Below are positions 35,200 to 43,872 of a DNA stretch of 64,000 nucleotides, piece after piece. Within the stretch, counting starts at the first letter, position 1; each line of letters opens with the position of its first letter. Where the stretch lies: NCBI GenBank assembly GCA_943367755.1, contig CALRKB020000003.1:106804-170803 (forward strand), in the 5' to 3' direction. Source of the DNA: PCC-6802 sp943367755 (lineage in GTDB: Bacteria > Cyanobacteriota > Cyanobacteriia > Pseudanabaenales > Pseudanabaenaceae). Both the position numbers and the translations under genes were made by a program. Below the pieces are notes generated by a model. It worked only from the letters and a program-made list of their open reading frames with translations, was not told where the DNA came from and did not search any database.

Positions 35200-35838
35200 C
35201 TACTTGTTAGGTTGAGGTGTCATACGCAGATAAGGCTTAACCGGATTGAATCCTTTGGGGAACTTTTGCTTTAGTTCTTCGGGATCGGTAATTGAAGGTA
35301 CAATCACGCAGTCGTCCCCATCTTTCCAGTTGGCAGGGGTGGCAACGCTGTAGTTGTCAGTGAGTTGCAATGAATCAATTACGCGCAGTAGTTCGTCAAA
35401 ATTACGTCCCGTACTGGCAGGATAGGTGAGAGTCAAGCGCAGCTTTTTGTTGGGGTCGATAATAAAAACAGAGCGTACGGTCAGGGTTTGCAGGGCATTG
35501 GGATGGATCATGTCGTAGAGGTCGGAGACCTTACGATCTGGATCGGCCAGAATGGGGTAGTTGAGTGTGACATGTTGAGTTTCCTCAATGTCACCTGTCC
35601 AGCCTTTATGCGATTCGACATCGTCAACGCTAAGCGCGATTGGCTTAACATTGCGCCGATCAAATTCCGGCTTTAGCCGTGCGACTTCACCTAGTTCGGT
35701 AGTGCAGACAGGTGTGAAATCTTTGGGGTGCGAGAATAAGATTGCCCACGAGTCGCCGATCCATTCATGGAAGTTGATCGTGCCATGGGTTGATTCTTGG
35801 GTGAAATTTGGTACTGTGTCGCCTAAACGAAGTGTCAT
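35200..35838 (-). CDS. 1-Cys peroxiredoxin (Prx6 type)
   Basis: Reduces H2O2 and alkyl hydroperoxides. The peroxidatic cysteine lies in FSHPKDFTPVCTTELGEVA (about residue 46). No resolving cysteine is seen in the C-terminal half, and the long tail (about 150-212, with NWKDGDDCVIVPSI and PKGFNPVKPYLRMTP) is the Prx6 type, so it relies on an external reductant such as glutathione or thioredoxin-like partners. Cytosolic, 212 residues. Monocistronic with strong hairpins after it. Confidence 0.93.
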   Translation of the reverse strand: MTLRLGDTVPNFTQESTHGTINFHEWIGDSWAILFSHPKDFTPVCTTELGEVARLKPEFDRRNVKPIALSVDDVESHKGWTGDIEETQHVTLNYPILADPDRKVSDLYDMIHPNALQTLTVRSVFIIDPNKKLRLTLTYPASTGRNFDELLRVIDSLQLTDNYSVATPANWKDGDDCVIVPSITDPEELKQKFPKGFNPVKPYLRMTPQPNK

Positions 35839-35987
35839 AGATCGATATTCCTATGGTGATACTGGAGATCCTATTATTATTCGTGAGCCGTTATGCGAAT
35901 AATTTAGTTAATATTAATGATTGACAGATATGCCTATATAGAGCACAGTATTAGATCGCAGCTCAAGCTGTAAATCAAATCAAATAT

Positions 35988-36069
35988 GCGGAACTGGCGG
36001 AATTGGTAGACGCGCATGATTCAGGTTCATGTGTTGAAAGACTTCCGGGTTCAAGTCCCGGGTTCCGCA
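35988..36069 (+). tRNA. tRNA-Leu (anticodon CAG)
   Basis: An 82-base class II tRNA. Acceptor stem GCGGAAC/GTTCCGC, D-arm with GGTAGACGCG, anticodon stem CATGA-TTCAGGT-TCATG with CAG at 36022-36024, a short variable stem, T-arm CCGGG-TTCAAGT-CCCGG, discriminator A. The 3' CCA is not encoded. Decodes CTG. Confidence 0.97.
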
Positions 36070-36417
36070 TTCGATAATAGTTTCTCTCAAATGCTTGACC
36101 AGTCAAGGTCTTGGGGGGGTAAGTATCACAAAATTATCAACCAAAATCGCACATAACTAACCGCAATCAGCCCAAATTAGTCGTAAAGTTAAGCCAAAAA
36201 TTGAGGCTTAGGCTTAAATGTCGGATACATTGACCAAGCATCAGGAGCGGATAAGTCAGGCGATCGCTGAGGTGAGAGTGTTCAGCTTTTTGCGTGAATC
36301 GGGTTCTAAAGTACGTATTTGCGATGCTTCAGAAGTTCTAGACACAAAGTTTTGATCCGTCTCCTAAGCTCCTCAATTAACTCACATGAGAGATTGCAAT
36401 AGATTGTCTGATATGGT
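36070..36417. other. Region between tRNA-Leu and the SbcD-like gene
   Basis: About 350 bases. One possible 45-codon frame (36218-36355, MSDTLTKHQERISQAIAEVR...) has no clear ribosome binding site. I see no integrase or attachment duplication next to the tRNA. Nothing else recognisable. Confidence 0.4.
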
Positions 36418-37542
36418 TTATGAATCATCGGTTCCTAGATATTCCAGACCTTTAGCAATAAAGCGATCTCGATCTATACCAGCGGGTAAGGTACGGTTTT
36501 GTAGGAACTCCCTTGCCTGGTCTATTAAACTACCCTGACGCGATTCTTCTTCATTATTCTGACTTTCCCTGGTGGTTGCTTCTGGCGATCGCGGGTCAAA
36601 TAGATAATGCGTCGCTTTAGTTTGCAAACTACGGATCAATTGGTAGTCAAGCTGTCGCTGCACGGATTTGGGCAAGCCAATTACCCGCTGCCGGACGAGT
36701 TTGTCAGTCACGTCTACCTGTTGGGCGCGATCGGCAATAAGTTGATTGATGGTCTCTACCTCCTTCCCCATCGCATCAATTACAGGCAAATCAATGGTCT
36801 GACGCGGAGAATCTAGGGCGTGAAACTGAGCAGTGTGAGTTTCCAAGTTGAACTCCACAAATCCCTTTTTCTCATTAGCTTCTTTCCAAATGTCGTTACT
36901 AGTACGCTCGATTGCGCCAGCATAGTAAGCATTGCGCCCCAGGTGCGTATAGCTATGATAGTGCCCGCACGCAACGTAGTCCCAAGGCATCTCCATCAGA
37001 TCGGCTGGGATATCGTAACCACCATAGTCATTGATCCGATCGCTGTCCACCGTACCGTGCAGCATTAGCAGGTTATAAGTGAAATCGAGATCGGGACGAA
37101 TTTGTACCCGATCAGATTCCCCTAAGGCATTATGGGGCAGGCAAAACACTTTTATGCGATTGTCTCCAATCGCGATCGCTTCAGGCTTATGTGTCACCAC
37201 ACTAATGTCAGGAATCAGGCTCAGCAACTCTAAGATACAGCGATTATCTGAGGACTTTACCGATTCGTGATTACCCGCAATCACCACAATCTCGGCATTA
37301 CATCTTTGGCGAAATTTCACTAATTCTCTCTGGGTCTGCACCACTGCTAGATTGCCAGGACGCGGTACATGGAAGACATCGCCAGCGATCAGCACCGCAT
37401 CTGGCTGCAAGGCTACGGTGCGCTCTAAGGCTTCTCGAAATGCGTTAAACACATCCGCTTCGCGCCGATTAATGCCCTGACTGGTCATACGGCTATAAGC
37501 ACGAAAACCCAAATGTAGGTCGGCAAGATGGACTAGACGCAT
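36418..37542 (-). CDS. SbcD/Mre11-like metallophosphoesterase nuclease
   Basis: All phosphoesterase motifs are present: LVHLADLHLGF (I), VLIAGDVFH (II), VVIAGNHES (III), MLHGTVDS and VACGHYHSYTHLG (IV/V). These bind two Mn ions for DNA cleavage. The C-terminal 150 residues are variable and end VGLEYLG-like. No SbcC ATPase gene adjoins it, whereas sbcCD are paired in many bacteria. At 374 residues it is close to SbcD, so a double-strand-break processing nuclease is likely; the partner must be elsewhere or absent. Confidence 0.83.
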   Translation of the reverse strand: MRLVHLADLHLGFRAYSRMTSQGINRREADVFNAFREALERTVALQPDAVLIAGDVFHVPRPGNLAVVQTQRELVKFRQRCNAEIVVIAGNHESVKSSDNRCILELLSLIPDISVVTHKPEAIAIGDNRIKVFCLPHNALGESDRVQIRPDLDFTYNLLMLHGTVDSDRINDYGGYDIPADLMEMPWDYVACGHYHSYTHLGRNAYYAGAIERTSNDIWKEANEKKGFVEFNLETHTAQFHALDSPRQTIDLPVIDAMGKEVETINQLIADRAQQVDVTDKLVRQRVIGLPKSVQRQLDYQLIRSLQTKATHYLFDPRSPEATTRESQNNEEESRQGSLIDQAREFLQNRTLPAGIDRDRFIAKGLEYLGTDDS

Positions 37543-37710
37543 TGTTATGTATGTGTTAGCTCTTGAAATTCAGCTAGTCAAGCCATAATCCTGACAATAT
37601 ATTCCAGCTTGGCATCGACACCTTTAAAAATTAGTGGCGACGCAGTTATGGCTACGTACAATATGATTTATCGACAAAGCCATTATAACAGGTAGCATCC
37701 CTATCATGAA

Positions 37711-37759
37711 ACTGGCTTTCCACTCTCGCAGTAAAAGCAATAGAGAATAGAAAGCCAGT
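37711..37759. terminator. Intergenic hairpin
   Basis: ACTGGCTTTC pairs perfectly with GAAAGCCAGT across about 29 bases. It lies in a 322-base gene-free stretch upstream of the SbcD-like gene and downstream of the repeat protein gene (both minus strand). It could end the repeat-protein transcript; no T run follows. The rest of the gap shows nothing. Confidence 0.45.
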
Positions 37760-37864
37760 AGAAAATTGATAGGATAAATGAAAATCTAGAAGGCTGTTGC
37801 TCCAGATCGCTCCGTTCTATTTAGATTGCAGTAGAGAGAAAAGTAAGATCTGACAAGTCCATCC

Positions 37865-39178
37865 TTACCAGTTGCAACTTGCGCCACTGACTGCGTTGGT
37901 CAAGATGTAGCCTTGGTTACCCGCTACATCCATAGCAAACACTCGTTTGTCGCCTTCAATCCGTTGGATATCGCTACACTTAACATAAATCAAGTTCCCT
38001 TTAGGGACTCCAATCACGAAATTCGCCTCTCTGTCTACCAGGATCGTGTTGTAAGCCGATCGCGCTTTTAATAATCCATTGTTCGAATTAGAGGGATTAT
38101 TTGTAGATTGCTGCTTGTAGCGATCGTAGGCAATGCGGAGGGCATCGCGTTCGCCACTGCGTGCTTGACGCGACTCAGCATTATTGCGAATATAGTAAGA
38201 ATCCACTTGCGACTGGAAAGTGTAGCGATTTCCTTTATACTCCCAAATTACTTCTACTGAATTATCACCAGTAGAGCGACTGGAGATATATGTAATGCCA
38301 CCGCTTACCGGCGTACTCGTCGTAGGTTGATAGCCGCCCGATCGCTTGTATTCATCGTAGGCAAGGCGGAGTGCTTGCCGTTCGCCCCCACGTGCTGGTC
38401 GCGATTCGACTCTATTGCGAATATAGTAGGAGTTTACTTGTGATTGCAGAGGATATTGATTTCCTTTGTATTCCAGGATGACTTCAACTGTATTGTCTGC
38501 AATGGCTCGACTGGAAATATAAGTGATGCCACCACCCACAGGCGTACCTGTCGTGGGTCGATAGCCGCCCGATCGCTTGTACTCATCGTAGGCTGTGCGG
38601 AGGGCTTCGCGTTCTCTATCGCGCGCTTGACGTGATTCAGCGTTGCTACGAATGTAATAAGAGTCTAACTGCGATTGAAAAGTATAGCGATTTCCCCTAT
38701 AGTCCCAAATGACTTCAACTGTATTATCGGCAATGGGACGACTGGAAATATAAGTGACGTTTCTGTTTGCGGGACGATAGCCGCCCGATCGCTTGTACTC
38801 ATCGTAGGCTGTGCGGAGGGCTTCGCGTTCGCTACCGCGTGCTTGACGCGATTCGGCTTCATTTTGAATATAGTAAGAATCAACTGTGGATTGGAAAGTA
38901 TAGCGCGTACCTTTATATTCCCAGATTACTTCAACTTTATTGTCTGCAATCGCACGACTAGAAACATAGGTTATTTTGTCACCAAAGCCGAAGTCTAAAA
39001 GCTGGCTGATTTTAATCTGTGCTAGAGCGGAGCGATCGGTTTTTATGGCGCGAATTGTGCGATCTGAGTTAAAACTGCGATCACTGAGAGTTGTTGCTAA
39101 ATTGGGAGGCGCAAAAGCAATACAGCTAGAAATAATTGTTAATGCGGTTAAAGAAGGATTGACTAAATATTTCATCAT
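37865..39178 (-). CDS. Exported protein with four tandem ~70-residue repeats
   Basis: A signal peptide (SLTALTIISSCIAFAPPNLA) is followed by four repeats of about 70 residues at roughly 68-138, 140-215, 216-293 and 294-360. Each begins ITY(I/V)SSR, then DN-x-VEVI-x-EYKGN-x-Y, then SYYI-x-N, and ends in an (E/D)ALR-x-AYD-(E/R)-YK helix and a linker rich in Gly/Thr/Pro. A unique C-terminal domain (about 375-437) contains VIGVPKGNLIYVKCSDIQRI and ends in SGASCNW. No family is recognised. The repeats look like beta-strand plus helix modules; the protein is probably periplasmic or on the surface. The repeats are close at DNA level too, so copy number could vary between strains. Confidence 0.75.
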   Translation of the reverse strand: MMKYLVNPSLTALTIISSCIAFAPPNLATTLSDRSFNSDRTIRAIKTDRSALAQIKISQLLDFGFGDKITYVSSRAIADNKVEVIWEYKGTRYTFQSTVDSYYIQNEAESRQARGSEREALRTAYDEYKRSGGYRPANRNVTYISSRPIADNTVEVIWDYRGNRYTFQSQLDSYYIRSNAESRQARDREREALRTAYDEYKRSGGYRPTTGTPVGGGITYISSRAIADNTVEVILEYKGNQYPLQSQVNSYYIRNRVESRPARGGERQALRLAYDEYKRSGGYQPTTSTPVSGGITYISSRSTGDNSVEVIWEYKGNRYTFQSQVDSYYIRNNAESRQARSGERDALRIAYDRYKQQSTNNPSNSNNGLLKARSAYNTILVDREANFVIGVPKGNLIYVKCSDIQRIEGDKRVFAMDVAGNQGYILTNAVSGASCNW

Positions 39179-39458
39179 AATTCCTCACGTTTAGACTATC
39201 ATTAAATAGTATCTGAGAACATTTTGAAAAATTCCGAGTAGTAGTAGATTCTTTACATTACTGCAACGATTGCTTAACAGATACAGACTGCAAACAAATA
39301 GTCGTCTTCTCCCCAATCTTCTTTTTTGCTTTAGTTTCCCAAATCGAGTTTCGAAGCAGGAACCAAAAGGCTGGTTTTAAATGGGAATTCTTTCTCGATA
39401 TTAGAGGCTAAGTGTCAAAACAAGATAAAGTCTATATTGTTGGCTTCTAGGTAGCTCT

Positions 39459-39998
39459 ATGCAGGATGATTGGATCGTAATCGGGAAAGTTGTCGCTGCT
39501 CAGGGGCTTAAGGGAGAGGTGCGGGTACTTTCCTATTCAGATTTTCCCGAAAGATTTGAAAAACCAGGCAAACGTTGGTTGAGTGCATCGGAAAAAGAGC
39601 TACCTAAAATTGTCGAGCTACTTTCTGGTCGCTGCCTGCCTGGCAAAACGAGTGTTTATATCGTGCGTCTAGAGGGAGTGCACGATCGCACTGGTGCAGA
39701 AGCTTTATGTAATAGTCTGCTAATGGTAGAGAAAAGTGATCGCCCGACACTAGCACCGGATGAATTTCTGATCGTCGATCTAATTGGTTGTAGCGTATTC
39801 GATCAACCAACAGGTAAGTATTTGGGTGAGGTAACAGACATTATTCCGGCTGGCAACGATTTGTTAGAAGTAAAAAAAGAGGATCGAGTGGCATTAATCC
39901 CGTTTGTAGCTGAAATTGCCCCTGTCGTGGACTTAGCTCAAAAGCGTATAGAAGTAATACCGCCTAAAGGATTAGTAGATCGGCTTTTGGAAGAGTAA
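39459..39998 (+). CDS. rimM: 16S rRNA processing protein RimM
   Basis: Assembly factor for the 30S head, needed for efficient processing of 16S rRNA and binding S19. It has the N-terminal reductase-like barrel (VIGKVVAAQGLKGEVRVLSYSDFPERF, with the G-x-K-G-E-V-R signature; here VVAAQGLKGEVRVL) and the C-terminal PRC barrel (GCSVFDQPTGKYLGEVTDII through IPFVAEIAPVVDL). At 179 residues it is normal. No trmD or rpsP neighbours, as is usual in cyanobacteria. Confidence 0.95.
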   Translation: MQDDWIVIGKVVAAQGLKGEVRVLSYSDFPERFEKPGKRWLSASEKELPKIVELLSGRCLPGKTSVYIVRLEGVHDRTGAEALCNSLLMVEKSDRPTLAPDEFLIVDLIGCSVFDQPTGKYLGEVTDIIPAGNDLLEVKKEDRVALIPFVAEIAPVVDLAQKRIEVIPPKGLVDRLLEE

Positions 39999-40228
39999 AT
40001 GAGAATGTTCAGCTTTTTTCAGGTGAATAAGTGCTACCTGGCTTTACGTTACAGGTCGATCGATTTGCAGACTAAGAACGTGCTGAAGCTAAAGGAGGCA
40101 TAAACACTTGTAAAGTTCTGAGACAAAAGCTTGTATTTTAGGCGGCAATTAAGTAGTCTTTGTTACAGAAACTTTTCAAAATCTGTATTTTAGAAGCTAC
40201 TTTTTATTTGTTGCTATAGGTGATTAAT

Positions 40229-40495
40229 ATGATGAAGAACGGTGCTTTATCGCCGAATTCTACGTTTGATAAGCCAGAATGCAAGTTTTTGCTTTCCCCC
40301 CAGCAACCACAACAACAATATGTGGCTTCAACATGGGTAAAGCTGCTAGAGTTGCCAGATCCCTATAGCCATGACGAAGCTTTACTTATGTGCGAGTATG
40401 CTGATGGCAACTGGAGCGTCTGGATTCCCAATTATGGTGAAGCGGTGCTTAGCCCTTATCAGTTCTGTCACATTGACGCGTGGAAGTATTGGTAG
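40229..40495 (+). CDS. Small conserved-looking protein, 88 aa
   Basis: Start set at the ATG at 40229 (MMKNGALSPNSTF) because AGG lies about eight bases upstream; the GTG at 40220 is an alternative. The C-terminal half has WVKLLELPDPYSHDEALLMC then GNWSVWIPNYGEAVL and HIDAWKYW. The pattern of a small beta domain with L-P-x-P-x-S-H-D-E-A-L-L-x-C is seen in several cyanobacterial small proteins, whose function I do not know. Soluble, no signal. It converges on the TPR/oxygenase gene with a 16-base gap. Confidence 0.65.
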   Translation: MMKNGALSPNSTFDKPECKFLLSPQQPQQQYVASTWVKLLELPDPYSHDEALLMCEYADGNWSVWIPNYGEAVLSPYQFCHIDAWKYW

Positions 40496-40511
40496 CACGC
40501 TGACTGAAGGT

Positions 40512-42332
40512 TTATCGAGAGGGATCGAGAATCACATTGAAAGAGATACAGATGCGATCGCGGCGGAACGCATCCCCACATGAATTGCCGGTAAATGGAA
40601 TAGTGGAATGCCAGAAGTAGGAAGGGAATAGAACTAGTAATCCTTCTTCTGGCTTAATTGTATATTTTGCTAATTTGGCATCTTCGGTCTTATGGGGGAA
40701 AAGGGTGTCAAAACTAAGGTACCCTTCGTAGGTATTGGTTTGAGCGATCGCATCGGGTATCTGGATATAGTAGACGCCGCTGCAAAAACTTTCTGGATGA
40801 ATATGTGGAGTTTGGAATCCCTGTGGAGACAGCACAACTGCCCATCCACTCAAATTCCATTTAGAGGTTATCCCATGAAAGAAGGCATGATCGGCACAGC
40901 GAGAGAAATAATCGCGTAAAGAAGCATCGATCTTCTGTTTGAGAGCGTCCATAACCTCGGTGCTATCGGCGAAGATTTCGTAGGTCTGCTGGCCTCTAAT
41001 AATTGGTTTTCCAGGCCGATCGGCTAGTAATGTAGGGTGTTGGTATACATAGTTGCAGAGCTGAGCATTAAACTGCGATAAATCTGCCCATCCTGCGGGA
41101 ACAGAGAGGCGATCGCAACTTACTAGTTTTTCCCAATCAAAAAATGACTTGGCCAATTGCGATGTATCGTCATGCCAATCTTGATAGGTTAAACCTAGAT
41201 GAGCATTAGCTTTGATGTGCCTAGGATTATTTGCTAATACTGCCTCGAATTGGGCGATCGCACCGGGCAGATCTCCTACTGCTCTGAGCGCAATCCCCAG
41301 ATGGGCGCGCGCTTCTTGTAAGTCGATCTGTCGATTAGGGAGATCGGCATTAGCTTGCAGAATTTGCTCGTACAAGGGAATAACTTCTTGCCATTGCTCC
41401 TGAACTGCCAGGAGTTCGGCTAAACCCATCATGGCCCGATTGGACTGCGGCTCTAGTTGCAACGCTTGTTGATAATGAGCGGCAGCTTCTTGGTATTGAC
41501 CTTGCTGGCCGATGAGAAATCCTAAGTTGATATGGGCATCTGGGCTGTGAGGTTGGATATTCAACACTTCACGGTAGCAAGCAGTAGCCATATCGATCCT
41601 TCCCTGTTCGTAGAAAGTGGCGGCAATATTAGAAAGAGCCGCAGTGGAGAAAGGATCGATCGCGAGCGCATGCTCATAGGTACGTTGCGATTCCTGGAGA
41701 TAACCCTTGCGATAGAAAGCCATACCAAGAGATGTTAAAGCCTCAAAGGATTCTGGTTGAAGCGCGATCGCTTTTTGATAGGAGGCGATCGCGCGATCCA
41801 GTTCGCCCTGTGATTGCAATAAATCACCTAGAGTAATGTGGGCGCGGGGGTGATAGGGATTTGCGGATAGAGCTGACTCAAATGCTTGAATTGCCCCTGT
41901 TATCTCTCCTTGTTCGGTGAGGGCAATGCCCAAATTGAGATGAGAATCTGCTGACTGAGGATTTAATTGCAGCGCTTTTTGGTAACAGCTAACGGCATCT
42001 TCCAGACGGTTGGCAGCACGATAGACATTGCCCAGGTTATTGAGGTAGCCAAAGCTATGGTCAAGACTAACTGCTTTTTCTAGCAAAGCTATAGCGCCGC
42101 TGCGATCGCCGATTTGGGCTTTGAGGACACCAAAATAATTTAATAGTTGGGGATTATTGGGGTCAGATTGCAGGATTTTGGCGTAGAGTACCTGTGCTTG
42201 CTGGAGCTGTCCGCTTTTATGCAGCGATCGCGCCACAGATAGAGCATCAGACGGGAGATTGGTCGGTAAATTGCTGGAAGAGGGGCTTTCTGCTCGCTGT
42301 TTCGCCGCTTTACGTCTTTGCTCTCGATTCAT
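40512..42332 (-). CDS. TPR protein with a 2OG-Fe(II) oxygenase domain
   Basis: 606 residues. A basic N-terminus (MNREQRRKAAKQRAE) is followed by about ten tetratricopeptide repeats (about 32-370; for example YLNNLGNVYRAANRLEDAVS and DSHLNLGIALTEQGEITGAI). The C-terminal about 200 residues form a double-stranded beta-helix: TPHIHPESFCSGVYYI supplies the two Fe histidines, the third is probably FPSYFWHSTIPF, and RICISFNVIL is the 2-oxoglutarate arginine strand. This combination suggests hydroxylation of a protein partner held by the TPRs. The substrate is unknown. Monocistronic. Confidence 0.85.
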   Translation of the reverse strand: MNREQRRKAAKQRAESPSSSNLPTNLPSDALSVARSLHKSGQLQQAQVLYAKILQSDPNNPQLLNYFGVLKAQIGDRSGAIALLEKAVSLDHSFGYLNNLGNVYRAANRLEDAVSCYQKALQLNPQSADSHLNLGIALTEQGEITGAIQAFESALSANPYHPRAHITLGDLLQSQGELDRAIASYQKAIALQPESFEALTSLGMAFYRKGYLQESQRTYEHALAIDPFSTAALSNIAATFYEQGRIDMATACYREVLNIQPHSPDAHINLGFLIGQQGQYQEAAAHYQQALQLEPQSNRAMMGLAELLAVQEQWQEVIPLYEQILQANADLPNRQIDLQEARAHLGIALRAVGDLPGAIAQFEAVLANNPRHIKANAHLGLTYQDWHDDTSQLAKSFFDWEKLVSCDRLSVPAGWADLSQFNAQLCNYVYQHPTLLADRPGKPIIRGQQTYEIFADSTEVMDALKQKIDASLRDYFSRCADHAFFHGITSKWNLSGWAVVLSPQGFQTPHIHPESFCSGVYYIQIPDAIAQTNTYEGYLSFDTLFPHKTEDAKLAKYTIKPEEGLLVLFPSYFWHSTIPFTGNSCGDAFRRDRICISFNVILDPSR

Positions 42333-42431
42333 AGTCAGGCACTAGAAATGGTTGTAGCTAGTTTAGAATGTTTAGTGAGATGTTAGTCAGTAGCATTTTT
42401 TGATGGCCAGCACCTTAAACAACTGATCTCG

Positions 42432-43592
42432 ATGAATCAGCCACATCCAGAGGAAAATAATACTGCGGCCAAATTCACGTCGCCCAGCGCGGATGACTAT
42501 CAAGTGCCACTGATGTATGAGCCAGATCGCGTTAGATCTGCTCCCGAAATTGGTGGGACGGCATCTATTCTGGCTGAATTTGATGCGGCAACTAGTTCTG
42601 ACCGCTATGCCCAGGCATTACAAAAACTCCTGCGATCGCGCCAGAATGTCGTGCCCGATCTGCTGATGCGCTTAGAGGGCAACGATCTAAACTTAGCAAA
42701 AAAGGCGGCTCTTGCATTAGGCTACCTGCGATCGCCCCAGGCCATCCCCAGTTTAGTAGCGGAAGCACTCAACCCGTCTCGTTCTCTCTGCTGGCATGCC
42801 GCTAGCGCCCTGAGCTACATCGGTAATCCTGAAGCAGTCGGCATCCTGATCGAAATGCTGCACCACAAATCAGTGCAAGTTCAGGCCTCAGCAGCAAAGG
42901 CTCTGGGGAGAAATGGCCTAGCTGCGGCTTCTCCCTTAGTAGAAGCACTCAGTCGTTGCGACGATTTAGTCAAACTACATGCCGCCCATGCCCTCGGCCA
43001 AATCGGTTCACCCATAGCTGTGCCAGCCCTAACCACAGCATTAACCCATACCTCCAGGTCAATCCGCTTTGAGGCGACCAAGGCATTGGCACAGATCAAG
43101 TCACCACTTGCGGCAACAGCTTTAGCAGAAAGACTAACTGATACGGATCTGGGCGTGCAGGCTCAAGCCGCCCAGGCGCTTAAAAATATCGGTATGCCAG
43201 CTTTACCAGCGATCGTGGCGATGCTCAAAAATCCTGCCAGTAATACCCGCAGTGTTGCAGCTCGGACGCTAGGCCAGATGGGTATTGAGGAGGTAGTGCC
43301 AGTCCTAGTAGAAGTACTTCAAAATGATGCTTTCCCCTACGTGCGTTGTGATGCAGCCAGAGCCTTAGGTGAAATTGGTTCCCATGATGCTGTATTTCAT
43401 CTAGCTGCCATGCTTAAGGATCGCGATCGGTGCGATCGCTCCGTGCGGAATGCCGCGATCGCAGCACTACAACAAATCAATACGCCTGAAGCGCAACATA
43501 TTGTACGTGTGGCCAATCAGTCAGTCGTAATACCACACTACTCAGTTTCCCAAAATTCAGATGGCTCTTCTGACTTGACGATGCTACAGTAG
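42432..43592 (+). CDS. HEAT-repeat (PBS-lyase-like) protein
   Basis: About ten 30-31-residue HEAT-like units from residue 60 to 370, for example LAKKAALALGYLRSPQAIPS and ASAAKALGRNGLAAASPLVE. Similar scaffolds occur in the phycobilin lyases CpcE/CpcF and in NblB, so a phycobilisome-related role is possible, but no lyase-specific residue can be shown and many HEAT proteins do other things. The N-terminal 55 residues are Pro/Ser rich and the last 30 are disordered. It stands alone. Confidence 0.75.
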   Translation: MNQPHPEENNTAAKFTSPSADDYQVPLMYEPDRVRSAPEIGGTASILAEFDAATSSDRYAQALQKLLRSRQNVVPDLLMRLEGNDLNLAKKAALALGYLRSPQAIPSLVAEALNPSRSLCWHAASALSYIGNPEAVGILIEMLHHKSVQVQASAAKALGRNGLAAASPLVEALSRCDDLVKLHAAHALGQIGSPIAVPALTTALTHTSRSIRFEATKALAQIKSPLAATALAERLTDTDLGVQAQAAQALKNIGMPALPAIVAMLKNPASNTRSVAARTLGQMGIEEVVPVLVEVLQNDAFPYVRCDAARALGEIGSHDAVFHLAAMLKDRDRCDRSVRNAAIAALQQINTPEAQHIVRVANQSVVIPHYSVSQNSDGSSDLTMLQ

Positions 43593-43639
43593 ATAAAGAT
43601 TACTATTTGTTACAATATTGACCTGACTCTTGTTTTATT

Positions 43640-43756
43640 AGGACTTACGCAGTCAAATCTGCAAAAACCAATAGAAGGAAGTTTGAGGGCCAAGTCCTCA
43701 ATTAGGGCAATGCCCCCCCTAAATTTGGGTTTTCTCTTTCACGTTGTGTAAGACCT
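43640..43756. mobile_element. MITE-like element
   Basis: 117 bases bounded by imperfect inverted ends AGGACTTACGCA (43640-43651) and TGTGTAAGACCT (43745-43756), 10 of 12 matching. No coding capacity. Ends reading GGACTTACGCA are common on cyanobacterial insertion sequences, so this may be a miniature derivative. No target duplication is evident. Confidence 0.5.
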
Positions 43757-43872
43757 GCTTTTAACACTGTAGTCAAAAGTCAAATCAAAGAGAATACGCC
43801 ATTGTGAGATGGCGTTGCCAAATCTGAGATTGTAAGAGTAGACATCTGTGTGGGAGTTGCAGGAGAAAAGTT

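Noticed and set aside
36070..36417. Integrated element next to tRNA-Leu
   Set aside because: No integrase gene and no duplicated tRNA 3' end were found in the following sequence.
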